64,000 bases of DNA from Cyclospora cayetanensis (GCF_002999335.1 NW_020312492.1:174819-238818), one strand, 5' to 3'; positions 47,300 through 60,899 are shown, numbered from the stretch's first letter. Made by a program: numbers and translations. The notes: generated by a model not told the origin, from the sequence alone.

Positions 47300-49520
47300 C
47301 AGTTGTCTGGCTTTGTTTAGGTCATTTGGATTTTTCAGTAATCCAAATTCACTCTCGTTGGAAAAAGTGTGAAAGACGCTCTCGCAAAAGGAGCAGACGG
47401 TGGCAGAACTCCTGTTTAGGTGGCAGAGGCCTGCTTGAACTCTGCTGTGAATACAGTAGCTCCCCACCTGTAGAAAGTAACAGACTGCCAACCGACACAA
47501 GTGTTCATGGATACGTCATTGAGGTGTCGACGAGCAGCAAAATACTGCGGCGCTAACAACGCAGCATTAGTCTCGTGGGAGTCCTCGGCGTGTGGGTCGG
47601 ATCACGTGGGTCGGGGTTCAAGCGTTTGTGATTTGCGCTTCTGCAGACGGCCTTCTTTGATTTGGATGGGAAAATTAAGATGCATGGTAAGCGCATCAAT
47701 GCTCTCAAAAACGCATGGAATTTTTGTATTCGGACCTTTGGGGAGCTGGGGAAACGGGGCGGAGGGCTGGGGTGCAGCTGAGGCGCTGTCACTCAGAAGC
47801 CAAGGCAATGGCACATGCTGCACGGTGCTGCCGAGTCGGTTAGATTATCTTAGTAAGGATTGGAGGATATTCTTAGGGTCGAGGGATTCTGCTCTGTCTC
47901 AGAGCATGCGGTTTAGGGCTAAGGGTTTTGTTCGAGTGATGCATCCACAAAAGATGAATTACTTTGGTGCTTCAAGAGCGAGTGAGAGCAAATCCTGCGT
48001 TTTGGCTTGTAAGAAAATCCACCCCAAGGCTCTAAGATTTTAGAATGTAGGGGCTGTGTGAGCCGGCCTTAGCCTACAGTCGAAATTGGACAGACATAAA
48101 ACTGGAGAGATACTGCTTTCCTAAGTGGACCAAGACGGCCCCCACCAAATCATCCGTTTCCATCTTGGAATATCGGGTCATAGCATTTGGAGCTGCAGGC
48201 GCATGTGTAAAGCCAAAGAGTTTGTACACCGGGATTGGGCCCAGCTGAAACAGCCTGCTTGGTGACCCAACAGCGTGAGACAAGGAAGTGGCAAGCCTGC
48301 CTTGCCACTTAACAGCGCTCATGATGTGTATGATGAATGGGTTGATTCCGGTGCCTCAACACGATGACGCAGAGTTGTCATGGGGTGGCTCTGCAGAGCA
48401 GTAAGAGGACACGGTTCTGAGCAGAAACACTGTACTCGCTGCTTATATATTGCTTCTCATTCACAGCTTGGCAGAAACCGAGCAGCATTATTAAGGCGGA
48501 AAAAGGAACTTAGTGAGAGCTGGTGAGGCGTGGAAAAATGCCGATATTATCTGCGTGGGCGTCAAATCACTGGCCAAATCCACGATAAGTCTTAATTGTA
48601 TATTGTGAAAAGTTTTAAGGCTTTGATAGCCGTAGCATGGCTTGTTGGCTTGGCCAATCACCATTATACAATGCAAACGTTCTCCTTACAGATTATCCAC
48701 GGCTTCTATTGAGACTCATTTGACGCCCATGCATCCAGAACTCTTGGCATTACCCTGAATGGCAAAAGGGTGAAGCACCGTCATGTTGAGGATGACGTAC
48801 TCTGGTCCAAAGCAACGCGAGTACTTTGTCGCCCGTACACAGCGACTCACCTTTGTAGTGCCTTTTTGCGCAAGGCGTGTTGACATGTTCTTTGGGCGTA
48901 ATCAAAACATTTAGACCACAATGGAAAGATCTCCCGGCCCTTCTGCTGGACTGGGATGCGTCCCGTGCCAGAGGAGTATGCGCTACCATGCCCAGAGTGT
49001 CCGTAGCTGAACCCGCACGATTCTCCTAATCTAGACCTCTTACAGCGCCTTCCAGATGCTTAGTAAATCGGACCGATCTGACAATGAACGTCATTGTTGG
49101 ACTGCCGAAGGCCAGAGGTTGGGATGACGTCTACATCATTGTCAGTACACTCAGTAGATTTGCCAACTTCCATTCTTGATACAGCTTCTCCACGGTTTGA
49201 TATGCTGCCTAATTATTCTTACTTTATGTCTGAGAGCTGTACAAAGTAGTATGAATCTAGGATAGCGATTCCGAGTTCGTTAGTGCTTTCTGCAATACCA
49301 CGTCATCCTTGATGAGGCACCGTATCCGACCCACTCATCATTAACAAGATTATCGTTGTTCATGAGGCTACAAGTTGCGTTGTCCTAGCTCCTTCGCCCT
49401 CACTGAACTCCACAGCACGCAGCACTGATCAAATGCGCACGCTCCATGGGCTGACGCACGGCATACCTAGGACTATGTCGTGGTAGATGGATCCAAGATT
49501 GAGGTCACAATTTTGCTGGC
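47300..49520 (+). mobile_element. Ty3/gypsy fossil C (integrase clear, upstream part weak)
   Basis: The firm part is the integrase core at 49083-49300: MNVIVGLPKARGWDDVYIIV then STLSRFANF (first catalytic Asp region, with Asp replaced by Asn), and after stops DSDSEFVSAF at about 49265 (second catalytic Asp region). Upstream, near 47420-47560, words such as EACLNSAVNTVAPHL and VFMDTSLR sit where a connection/RNase H domain would be. They are weak on their own but at a plausible distance. Many stops and shifts; not functional. Confidence 0.62.
47911..47930 (+). repeat. degenerate telomere-like words
   Basis: GTTTAGGGCTAAGGGTTTTG contains one TTTAGGG unit and one degenerate unit. Weak alone; similar to 8716-8730. 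Confidence 0.3.
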
Positions 49521-50520
49521 TTAGACGCAGTTTGCCTTGAAGTGGTATTTGCTTGCTTTGGCCTTGCCAGTCCTTGTGTTCTACCAGCCGTCAGCACAAC
49601 TAAGTCTTGGGGAATGCACTAGCCAGTGGACAGGCAGACTGCACTTCTGCGCCGTCTCCTCGAATACCAGATCCACGTTGTGTCCAGTGACAAGTAGCCC
49701 AGGCAGGCTTTGACCCTTGATGTGAACTTGAATCAGCGCAGAAGTTACAACCCGGTGGTTTTCCAGCTGCGGCTCTATCTTGTGTGGCCCCCTTCACAGT
49801 ACTACACTTAGCAAGGCGGACTTGCCGCTTTCTTGTCTCACCGTGGTTGGTCACCAAGCAGCCTGCTTCCGCTAAGTCCTGTTCCGTTGTCCATAGTTTT
49901 TGGCTTAGAAGAGGGTGATATTCGGTCTGCATGAACCAGCCAACGTGACACTTCGATTAGACTGAAGTTGGGTAAGTGCTATAGCAGCTGTTAGTCTACT
50001 TCGAAGCTTTTACGACCAGAGCTTTTTATTCTCAGTTCACGGATATCTGGCTTCAGCGTTCTGAGTTCTCACAAAATTCGTTGTTTAGCTGATCTCTACA
50101 TCGACCGATGAGTCAGGGCTTGCAAGGAGGCTTGAATCATAGTGGTATCTGCAGGCACGCGACCTTTTGTGCATAGTTGCAGCCACCAATGATGTTATTC
50201 TGCTTCCAATGAGCATGCAGCGTTAAGCACTCCTCTCTCTCCATCTTGCAGGGTACAAACGGAGTTACATCTTGACCAGGGCGATGAAGTTGTGGAGTAC
50301 GTGCCCATCCTGTTGCCAACGAAAATAAGAATGGGATTATTGAATTAGCAGATGCTTTGCTTGAATTCATACGATCTCTGTAGGGAATCCAAGCGCTTGA
50401 CTGCAATCTCTGCCGTTGGATGAGCAGGGAACGATTGCATCAGAGCACCCAGTGCAGCCACCGGAAACGTTTCACCTAACGTTCCGCAAAGTGACCCCTA
50501 TTATCAGACTCAGTAAAAGT
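49521..50520. other. gene-poor tract after fossil C
   Basis: Probably the remaining decayed 3' part of fossil C plus unknown sequence. The only longer frame (49600-49932, minus) opposes the element and shows no domain. Confidence 0.4.
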
Positions 50521-50529
50521 CAATAGAGC

Positions 50530-50840
50530 TTCGCTGAGTGCTTACAGAAGAAGATACGTGTTTCGCTGTCTGGGCCCCCAGAAGTCCTGAGAGAAGGGGA
50601 TAAGAGCAGCTTGTGGGCACTTGGCTGCACTGCGTTAGCACGCCGAGTATTTACAGCTAGTCGCAAACAGCATCTAGCGCACGCGAAAAAAACAGTGTGC
50701 CTTATCATATCAAGCTATTACTCCTCTGAAATATTCAAGGAGCACAAACAGACAAAGCAATCAGTACATTGCACAGTGCTCCGTAGCTACACAATTTCAT
50801 GCAGTTGAAGGCGCAAAAGTGTAGTTTGGCTCAGTACAAC
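50530..50840 (-). repeat. dispersed repeat copy R9
   Basis: Minus-orientation copy with the 5' landmark AGCCAAACTACACTTTTG (about 50835), then CGTGCGCTAGATGCTGTTTGCGACTAGCTGTAAAT in adjoining blocks and the GCAGTGCAGCC and TTATCCCCTTCTCTCAGGAC blocks. The 3' AATAACTTTC part is lost. Confidence 0.65.
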
Positions 50841-52275
50841 GGAGCAGCCAGTTCGATCATAGCACTTTTGGCTTTCTTTTATCCTTATTTCGGAATAGCA
50901 GATGATGCCAAGACGGGACCGCGTGTTTGAATGGCGGGAAAGCTTGCGAAGTTGTAATACAGTTGTGGTGGTTTTCGTTGTATCTATGGAGACCATAGTA
51001 GGAATGCTACATACCTACTTAAGGCGCAGCCACGCAGCCTATATCCGTACAGTATGCAGCGAAATCTGTCATGCAAAAAATACAAAACTGAAAGCACAAT
51101 TCAACTGCATATTCAGAGGGTGAGTACATGCAGCGCCGAGCAACGCAGGAGGTACGCCCTATGCACATTTCTGCATGACCCTGTCAGTTTCTCTCGGAAA
51201 AATACTGCTTAACAGACAGTACTGAGTATTTGGTACAATACAACAAATCCACCAATTAGACACAGTTTTATAGAGCAATGCGATGCTGAGCCGGAAAGTT
51301 GTACTCCCTGAAAGAGATGACCTAGTGTACTCAATACCGGATGACTCGATGCCGTCAACGGTCCAGTCTACTACATGTTGGATGATTTATGATGATACGA
51401 GGCAGCAGCAGCGGCTGCTCCAGCGGCACTGTTTTGGGGCTGGTGCTGCTGCTGCCGCTGCGAAGCTGTTGCGCTCGGTTCCGCATGCGACTTGCCCCAC
51501 ACAGGATGAAGAAGTCTGCATGCGCAATATAACTGCAAGCCCAGAAGGGTCAGTGTATAAAATGTAACCGGCGACAAAATATCGTTGGTCGTACCGGCGC
51601 GACACGGCCATCAGCGGAAGCAGCCCTGGTACAGCAGCAGCACAATTAACGGGCAAAGCAACAACACTGATATATCCGGCGGTAATCGTTTTGGAGCATC
51701 TACAGGAAACGTGAGGGGAGTTGTCAATGACTTCAACGGTGACAGCGTGCCAACTGCTGCAGCACGTGGGGTCCTAATGGTATGCTTGTCACCGCGATCG
51801 TGGTGGACTACCACCAGTGGTATTCTCATGCAGTAGCGTTCAAGACTGATCACAACAGCAGCCATTGGAGAGGAGGAAGCTTTCATTGGCCTCTCCCACA
51901 GTGAGGTACCCAGACACTCACGAGGTGTATGCTGCTACCGAAGCGCAGACAAGCCCCTAATCGTAGCAACAGCGAACCGATTGTCTGAAAGGGGGGACAG
52001 GACGAAATCTGCGAATACCCATAGCTTTGAGCCACTACCAGCACTAACAGCAACAGAAGCGGCCGCAGAAAAGGCTCATCGACCTGAGGTGCTCGGTGCA
52101 GGCGGCTCGTGCTGCTACTGTTGCTTGCCAGATGCTCACCTAGTCCGATGCGGCACAAGTGGCAACAAGCGAGCGGCTGCTGTTGGTGTGGAGAGGAGTA
52201 GCCCCCTCGGCTGCCTAAGAAACACCAACTGCAGCTCGAGTATTGACAGCGCCAGAAAACAGCTGCCCCCGGAAG
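50841..52275. other. upstream region of the exportin-T gene
   Basis: No gene firmly supported. CAG/CTG-rich stretches (51400-51470, 51730-51760) and several 70-145-codon frames on both strands occur. One at 51283-51567 could be a short gene but shows no domain. The promoter and 5' UTR of the gene starting at 52276 should lie in the last few hundred bases. Confidence 0.4.
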
Positions 52276-55200
52276 ATGCAAGTCGAAGAGTTTGAAAGGG
52301 CTGTGAGCACCCTTTTCGCCCACGGGAACGCACCTGTTAGTCCAGAGAACCGCTGCGAGGCGGAGCAGTATTTGACAGGTGAGAGGGGATGCTGCGATCG
52401 TGGTTTATCTGAAGTGTGCCGTCTGCTTTAGTAGTCCTACTGGCGCGTTGGCGCTGTGCTTCCTTCTGCTGGCGTTCGGCAGTGCAGCTGCTCTTCTCAT
52501 GTGTGTGGCTCTGCATGAAGATCCATGCAATGCCGCGTGCACCTTAAGCATTGGAGAGTTTTGTGGGAAGCAGGTGTTTTGCGTGGACTTAATCAAGTGC
52601 GGAGAGCAGTAGCAGCAGATCTACAGGGTGCAGTAGGCCAGTGTGGTGTGGTGTGTTGCGTTGGCTACTGATGGCGTTCTATCGTGTGTGTGTGTGTGTG
52701 TTGCAGCACTATGCGGCAGCAGCAGCGGCAGCGTCTTGCTGCTGTCGGCTTTGCGAGCGCGCTGCTCTTTGGAGACAAAGTTTTTTGCTCTCCAGCAGTT
52801 GTTACAGCTGCTCCCGCAGCAGCAGCAGCAGCAGCGGCAGCAGATGCAGGAGATGTTGTTCAACGTGATGCGGCTGAGGGTGTGCAGCGATTCGCTTTGG
52901 GCATGCAGTAACAGCTGCGGGGGAGGCAGACCGAGGGGTGTTGCTGCGGCGTTTGCTGCTGCTGCAACAGACGCGGCATCCAGTCCCGACGCTGCTGCTG
53001 TGCATAACAAGTTGGCATTGGTGGTTGCTCGGTTGTTAGCAGCAGACGTCGGTGGAGCAGCTCCAGCGGCAGCAGCAGTCGCAGCAGCAAAGGGGACGAA
53101 GGCGGCGTTCATGCCGCTGCGGCAGTTGCTGCACCAAGGGATCTCTGCCCTGTGCTTGCATCTCCGCGAAGCGGGAGAGGAAACAGCGGAAGCATTGGCA
53201 GCAGCAGCAGCGATTGCGGAGCGTTGCATGGCGTGCAGCAGCGCGTCGTGTGCTTCGGAAGCAGTACATAGTGCTGCAGCCATACTGGAGTCGCTCCGAG
53301 TGGCATTGCGGGTGCTGCTGGTGCTCCATCAGGAATATCTAGAGGATGCACCTGCCTCCCCTGTATGCGTTTTTACACATGCGAAGGGATTGCAGGGGTT
53401 GGGGCCTAGTTGGTGTGGTGGGGTTGCTGTTGGTGTTGTTCTGCTGGTTCGCTCTTGTCTGTGGAGACGGGAAGGTGCTGCCGGCTGCGCTGCAGCTCAG
53501 CAGTGTGGTGGGCGATTTTATGATGATTCTGTGATTCTATGCCTGCAGCTTTCGGCAGCACTCAAGAACTCCTTTCCGTATGACGAAAATGTGAACCCCA
53601 ACGCGACCACTGCAACCTGCCCTCCCCCCTTCTCCCCAATGCTGCTGCAGCTGCTGCGGCTTTTGCAGTTGCTGCACAAGCACAGCCCGGCACTGGGCAG
53701 TGTGCTGCAGCTCTGTTGCTCCGTAGTTGAGCGATACGTGGGATGGATCGACTTGCTGCTGCCGGAGCAGATAGCAGTGGCGGAGGTGCGCGACCACAGA
53801 GGCGACCACAGCAGTAGCACACCGAACTTACTGCAATTGTTGGGAGACACGTGGCTGGCATCAGGCTACCCCGAAGCTGCTTCTGCAATCGTAGTTTTCA
53901 TACACCGCAAGATGGAGCCTGCAGCCAGGATCGATCTGCTTTGCCGTATGAAGGTGAGATTCAGGAAGAGCAGCAGGTGGTCTAGGCATTGTTCTATGCC
54001 TTTCGCAGTAGGAAAACGTATTGCTTGGATGCCCTTCTTGTCTGTGGTGTTCGTACAGCTTGTGGAGTGGCTGCTGCATTGCATTCCTCACGCTGAAATC
54101 GCAGCATCGCCAACAATGCTCACTCCATTCGCCAGCATGGTGAACACAGCAGTAGCAGCGCTGGCAGAGGCATCCGCTGCACTGGCAGAGAAACTTGAGA
54201 CGGCGGGAGAGTGCGACTCCTGGGTTTCCGATCGAGGGAACTACAGTCCACCAGCTACTGACAGGAGTCGAAGGGAGCTATTGCAGCGGGTGAGAGGCCT
54301 CTTTTCACTTGTTTGCACGCATTTTCCTCCACCAGACAGCTGCGGGTATGTGCGGGTCGCTTAGAGGTGTGCAAATTACCTTTTGAGATGGCAACTGCCC
54401 ACGATTGGACTTGACTAGTAGCGGGCACGTTGTAATGCATGGGACTGGAGACAATATGGCGGGGGAGAGACGGCAGAGAGACCGTTGACTTGTCCGCTGC
54501 TGATCCTTCGCGAGTTGCGAGGCGCTGCACGTGATCTTGGATGCATGCATGAAAGGCCTTGTATCAACGATTCCCCCTCCCCTTTGGATTCGTGCTGGCT
54601 GCTGATGCAGGGTATGGCGGCTATGTGGTCATTGGTGCCACTTTCGTTACAGTTGCTGGGTTCTGGAGGCTTGGAGGTGTCGAGCACTGTAATCGCATCG
54701 CTTTCTTTGCTACTAAGCAAGTCGTCCTTGCTGAGGCGTCATGAAGCCATGCTGTTGCAGCCGCTGCCCTCATCCCGTTTTGAAAGCCTTCTGCTGGAGT
54801 TGTTACAAGTGCTACTCAAGAGGGTCAGGCTTCAGCCTTTGCCACTGGTGTTAGAGATGCTGCTTGTGCCGCGCTCCTGCTGTTGCCATGGAAGCTGCTG
54901 GATGGATGCTCTGACTCGATCGATACTTGTGCCTCTCGGTTGTCGCAGCTGGCTGAGGTTGATGCGCTGATGGGAGCAGCACAGCAGCAGCAAATGCTGC
55001 AAGAACAGCAACAGCAAGTCGTTTATAGCAGCCTTGATGACGAGGAAATCGAACAACTTGCTGCCTATAAGGAGGTAAGTTGTTTACACTTACGTTGGGA
55101 TACTTGCATTTACGGCCTGTCGGGGCTAAGGCGGCTCGGCTGTCACGACACTCGGCAAGCGTTTGGGGTGTACGGCAGTATTTCTGGCTTAAGGTGTGCG

Positions 55201-58200
55201 CTTCAGGCGCTAACGGTTTTATTCCGGCGGAGCTGTGTAGCCGACCAGACGCGGGTGTTGGTATGGATCCAGGAGGGGCTGCAACAGCAAATGCAGCAGT
55301 ACCAGCAGCAGCAAAGTCTACAGCAACGCCATTCCCACCAACAAGAATTCTCGGCTCTGCTTCACATGCTGCTTGTTCTGACCGATGACATACACGGTAC
55401 GAGCCCTCTTCTGGCGTCTCGTTTGCCCTTGTTGGTGCTGGTTGCGTCGCTGACGCTGCCCCTGCGCGCTGCGCGATCACGCGTGTACGCTCTGCTTCGG
55501 AATGCGTTGCTTTCAGATTTGCCAGAGAAGCTGAAAGATACATCCAATCAGCTGCATACTTGTCTGCTGCAACTGCTTCAGCTGCTGCATAGTCTGCATG
55601 AAGCTGCACCCCTCTTCTCTGCGGCGGCTGCCGAAAATTTCATGCGGATTCTTGTTCGTGTTGCTCCGCTGTTCATTAAACAACAGCAACACATCCCTGA
55701 GGCGCTTTCGCTGTTGGCGGGGCAACACGGGGTTTGTAGCAGCAGCTACAACATTGCACCCAAGGCGTGTCTGGCGTTGCTGCGTTTTGTGAAAAACTGC
55801 TTGCCATACTCTGCTGCATATACGGGGTTGCTAGTGCAGCATCTGCTGCAGCAGCAGTGCCTGGATATACCCAGCTGCAGCAGCAGTGCCACCACACAGC
55901 ATCGCCAGCGTCCAGCCACCCCTCCAAGCTGCAATAACAGTAGCAGACAGGAGCCTCTGGCGTTGGCGGCTGCAGCAGATGTGTATGTACACCCAAGGGC
56001 TTTTCAGGTGGAGCAGCAATTGCTGCTCTATGAGGCAGCCGGTGTACTGTTGGGCAGCAAATTGCAGCAGCTGTCTGCTGCGCCTGCAGCCGCAGTGGGA
56101 GGTGCCGAGGGTCAGAGTGCCTCAGCGAAAGCTGCGCAGGAGCGCGTCTTGCTGCTGCATGCACTTTTGTCCAAGGCAACTGCGGCGTTCACCTCAGATA
56201 TTGTAAGCACCCATACCGTGGAAGGGCATCTGCAGCAACGGTTTCCGCTGCAGCAGCAGGCCCTTAAAGCAGCTGCTCGGAGCTCAAGACGTCACTCGAA
56301 TCGTGCCGCAACAGGCAGGTGTTCCCGTGCAGCTCAAATGGATTAGGATCTATCGACATTTTGACCTTGCGGCGTTATGCTTTGTTGCTTGTGCAGGACT
56401 GCGGCTCATCAACGTTGCCGGCAACGGCGGCAGCAGTCGCGGTATACTGGTCTCGTTGCATGAATGCCTTGGCATCTCTGTCAAAGGGCTTTCAGCCATT
56501 CAGGGGGGCATCCGTTGCAGGGGATGAAGGCTCCCCATCGACACAGACGAGCGTCACCGAGGCTCCTGCAGTGGTAGCGGCCAGAGACGCATGGCTACAG
56601 ACTCTTGCGCTCTTCACTACTGCCTTACTCGTGAGGCATCCTGGCTCTTTATAGTTGCAGTGGACTTGTAGAGTAGGCACCCGAGTGCTCCTTCAAATGC
56701 AGTGCCTTCTGTACTTCTGGCCGCCGCCTCATGTTTCCACTTCATTGTTTCTTTCTCTGTATTAGGAAGAGGAAATACAGTAGTCACAGCGATAGGTGTA
56801 GCCAGGACTGTCAACGTGCTAGGGTTGGATTTTGTGCTGTTCGCTGTAGAAGCTTGGGGTGGCGTGGGGTACGATGCATGCTGTGTTGCAGGCAGCAGGA
56901 GCCGAGGGCAGCGTCTTAGAAGTTGAGGGCACAAGCTTGCTGGTATTGCCTCCTATCTTTCCTGCATGCATTTTCCTGCTGCGGCGTCTACTGTCTTTAT
57001 TGGGGCCCCTCGCTGCATCGTCTACTGGCGCACTTTTGCCGCTACTTTACGATGCCGTACTGGTAGACGCAGAGAGTCCAGCGGCGGCAGCAGCAGCAGC
57101 AAGCTGTTTGCAGCAGCAGCAGCATTCTCCAGAAGCAGCAGCGCAGCAGCTTAGCGGATTCTGCATGCAGATCTTTGTCTCTCTGAAGGGGCCTGAGCTG
57201 ACAGTGTTGGTGCTGCAGCATCTCCCTATGTAGGTCCTCATTCTTGCTCGTGTTGCATCCTTACCCGAGACAGGATGCGTGCGTTGGCGCCTTAGCTGTA
57301 TCGCTGTTTCGTTGCATGGCGTTGGTCGCGGGCAAGTTTTGCACAAAGCACCTACCGGATGCTGGGGAGATGTTGAGAACGGCTTCCAACAATTGCGTGC
57401 ACCGCCGTGTGTGCATGCAGGATATTGGAGAGGCATCTGGGGCTGTACTTAAAGGCTGTTGCTGCAGTGACGCAGGAGCCAAACTCTGCGGATCTACAGC
57501 GGGAGTGCCGGGAATTGCAAGAGCAGCTGGTGTCTCTTGTTGCAACAGCAGCAAGAGAAACACCTGAAGCTCTGCTGAACTTTGCTGCAGCCTCCTTGCT
57601 GAGTGCTGACAATTGCAGGAATGCCAGCGAAAACAAGGCTTCCCTTTTCCTCGGTGCACTTCATGAGTGTTTTGTAACCGCCGGTGTAAACAATGGTGGC
57701 TCCAACTGCAACAGGCCGTCGACAACGCAACATGCATTGCTACGGCTGCTGCATCAGCAGCATCAACAGCTACACATGCTCCTCTTTGGTACACTGCGTC
57801 CGACACGAGGGGTCTCCGCGATCACTTCAAGAGCACCTCACGGATCCCCTGCGTCTCAGGAGATTGCTTCTGAAACATGGAGATGTATTTTACTCATTCT
57901 TTTGCAGGCGTGCTGCCCCGGCGCCTGCCCTGTTGTAGCAGCTGCATCCTCGCAAGCTTGGGCGCAAATCGCTGGAGCATTTCTGTGCAAGCCTGACAGG
58001 CTGACAGATGTTGCGCTGGACCAGGAGCGGCAGAATCAGTTGCCATCCGATTTACAGCAAGTCCAGGAAGCGATGCGAGATTTTATAAAACAAAATGTCG
58101 CCATGGAAACGCAGCTGCGGCAGCGTCGCCCCCAGATGGGGTCGTCTCAGTCTGTCCAACAGTCTGAGGAGATGCAATCTCTGCGGCAGCAGCAGCAGCA

Positions 58201-59051
58201 GCGTGTTCGGAGCATTGAAGTGCAGCAGGCCGGTCAGCAGCTATCTCTGTTGCTTCCTTTATCTTCCCTGTTTAGCGCCACCGCTGACTTGTTTGTCTCC
58301 CTCAGCACACAGGATCCTCAACACATCAAAGTACGTCCCTACTGCTTATTCTGACCACTGGCTGCTGCTACAGACGCGGTTTCTACCGTTTACTTCCCGC
58401 GAAAATCGTCAGTGTTGCTGAGTGTGGCACAAGTTTAGGGTGTTGCTTTGGCCTCACTTTCCGGATTTCTCCATGTATGCCGCACGTCCAGTCCCTGTCG
58501 CCCTAACGAGCAAATTATGATATAGTGCGTTGCGCCATTGTGTTTCGGCTGCTGCCACAGGTTGCAGCAGATATAGGAGGCCTCTGGCGTACACTTGGGT
58601 ATGGGATACCACCTGGGACCCCACAACGCACCGCATCAGCAGCAGCAGCAGCAGCTGGTGCAGCTGCAGGAGCCCAGCTGGGGGCATTTTTCATTCCCCT
58701 GCGCAGCGGCATTCAGGATTCACTAGCAAGGGCCCTCGCACCGCTCATTTCGAACCCTGGCGGCTCCGCTGCTGCACTTCTAGAGGTACGTGAACTTGGG
58801 TCGAGTTCTTAGGGCTTTGGGGAGTTACTTGATATATTGCAAGTGGTTAGATCGAAATAACACGATACTAACAAACGTGAGCGGAGAGAAATGCCATTGT
58901 TAGTTCTCTGTAATTCGTGTATATTGCCTGAGATGATTTTGCTGACACTATTTGGTGGAACGTTTGAGTGTTGCAGGCACTTGGGCAAACGGAGGGCCAG
59001 CAACTCCGAGCAGTGATTCGGGCATGGCAACAACGAATCATACCTAAGTAG
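52276..59051 (+). CDS. exportin-T (tRNA export receptor), 12 exons
   Basis: Inferred exons: 52276-52378, 52707-53362, 53549-53953, 54059-54289, 54611-54847, 54949-55074, 55207-56202, 56397-56630, 56892-57229, 57421-58330, 58561-58785, 58977-59051 (4536 nt, 1511 aa, all phases consistent). Exportin-T (Xpot, yeast Los1) is a karyopherin-beta that carries mature tRNA out of the nucleus with Ran-GTP. Landmarks in family order: SLETKFFALQQL, NKLALVVARLL, ERYVGWIDLLLPEQ, IHRKMEPAARIDLLC, RSRVYALLRNALL, LLLYEAAGVLLGS, and a short final helix ending RAWQQRIIPK. It is about 550 residues longer than human Xpot, through Gln/Ala/Ser-rich insertions (poly-Gln near residues 70, 270-350 of later exons and near 58195). 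A retained intron 2 (186 nt, open) would also be in frame. Exons 5-6 and 8-9 are the least certain. Confidence 0.85.
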
Positions 59052-60880
59052 ACATGCTCCCCAGAAAACGTCGCAGCGGCAGGAGCTAGTGCTGCGGGGC
59101 TGCATGCATTGGATTATCCCGAGCAGCAGTGCCATCTAAAAAAGATGGTATAGCGTTTTCGTGGGCCCATAAAATGACGAATATTCTGCGGTGTCTTTTG
59201 GGCTGAGGCTAACATATGTGTAGGCCCCCTGTCCCCAAAGTGTCACGTAGCAGGTATATTTTCTAGCACTCATTTTGGCTATATAATATCGTCTTTAATT
59301 GATTGAGAATTGGATAGAACCATAATGTGCGGAGGCCGAACCAAGAACTGGCATGTGCAGGTGTTGTACACTACGTGTAACCCTTCGCATGGGGCGACGG
59401 CATATGCACGGGGCCCCTTTTAATTTCGCTACGGCCTTTTTGCACAGTAAAGGCCCTACATTATTCTATTAGGGACGTTTAGTGAAGCCATTTGAGACAG
59501 CTTTGAAGAGCTGCACCTGTTGCAGCTACGTTTGTACAAGCCCTTACCTACACCATGGGGGCGGAGAAGGGGACTGCTACATTTATCCCCGTGATTGCGG
59601 CCTTCGGATCCGCCTTGCCTGCTGAATCCCGAACTACCATCGAGCACGAAATACTTCGGACGAATCGATGGGTTGGTGAGTGGTGTGTGATGCCATCAAA
59701 AGTATAGCAATCATTTAGCCCTAGCTATTACGTACGATGCTACAGTAGCTTGACCCTCGGCCGCTGTGAATCAGGGCGAATGCTTGTGGATACTTATATA
59801 TTCAGTATCGCATCTGGTAGATCACATTAGTACTGTGTTCTAAGATTAGGAATGTACTATGCAACCCATGGGTGCTCGTTGACTGTACACACACACACCG
59901 TCTTTCCAGTCATTAGTTGCTGCATGTAGATGCGACAAAAGCTCCAGCCGGGAAAGGCCTGTTATTGCCGATGTGCTTTTTGGGGAATGCACTCTCTCAA
60001 CGCTCCGAAGACGGACATGACCACCTGCCTAGATTTGTGACAGGTTGGCACCACCCGCCATCTTTTTGAGAGCTTATGCCTAGAGCTTATCTGCCATGTT
60101 GAATAGCTTTTGTTCACAGTGCTTTGGCATTGATTGCTGAAAGGCGTGCTTATTGGACAAAGTGTACGAAGTGGTGATTCAGGTGCGTATATACGAGCAT
60201 AATTGCGTTCTGCATGCCCCACCTCGCTAGCCATGGCGCTAAAATTATGGCAAGATTTCCGAGACTCAATGCCATCAATCTAAAATCACTCAACAGCTGG
60301 GCAGGCCACCCGGGGAATAACAAAGCAATCTTGTTTCCTTGAATTCGTCAGGACTATCCCTCTTCATTTTTTGATCCATGCGCGAGGGCAAACGTGTCAC
60401 CTGTTTTGAAGTATCCGACTCTTGCTACACAGGAATGTAACTTCATCAGGCGTGAGGCGCTAAACATTTGGAAGCACGCCTTTTGGAAAGCTTACGGGAT
60501 TATCTTCTGCTTAGTGAACGGATAGGTACGGCTTTCCTTGGAGTCAAATATTCCCAATCCGTTAAAGCTGGAAACGCACTGCTTCCACCGCTTCGTGAGA
60601 AGCGCGTCCAGGATAGACGCCAAAAACGTTACAGCCTTGCTCTCAAAAATGATAGCTCGATGTGCGTATTCTGTACCCACGCTGAAGGGGAGTCTAATGT
60701 CCTGAAAAGCGTAGATGTAGAGAGCAGAGCTACACTTCATCCCTTTTTAAATACTCCACTTCCACTACTTTTATTGTCCAGGATCAGTAAAGAATCGAAT
60801 GATTGGTGTCTGTTCGTATATCTTGTTGATTGCATATAACATTATTCACGATGCTAGAAGACGCTATGTTGTACGCAAGT
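59052..60880. other. gene-poor tract after exportin-T
   Basis: The first part is probably the exportin-T 3' UTR. No gene recognised. A 123-codon plus frame at 60468-60839 has no domain or splice support. Confidence 0.45.
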
Positions 60881-60899
60881 ACGGTTAATGTATGTGCAA

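Noticed and set aside
47501..48043. 180-codon plus frame
   Set aside because: It lies inside fossil C, has no recognisable domain beyond its first few residues, and starts within decayed pol sequence.
52621..53283. 220-codon minus frame inside exportin-T exon 2
   Set aside because: Antisense shadow of Ala/Gln-rich coding sequence.
54851..55609. 252-codon minus frame within exportin-T
   Set aside because: Antisense shadow crossing several well-supported exons and introns.
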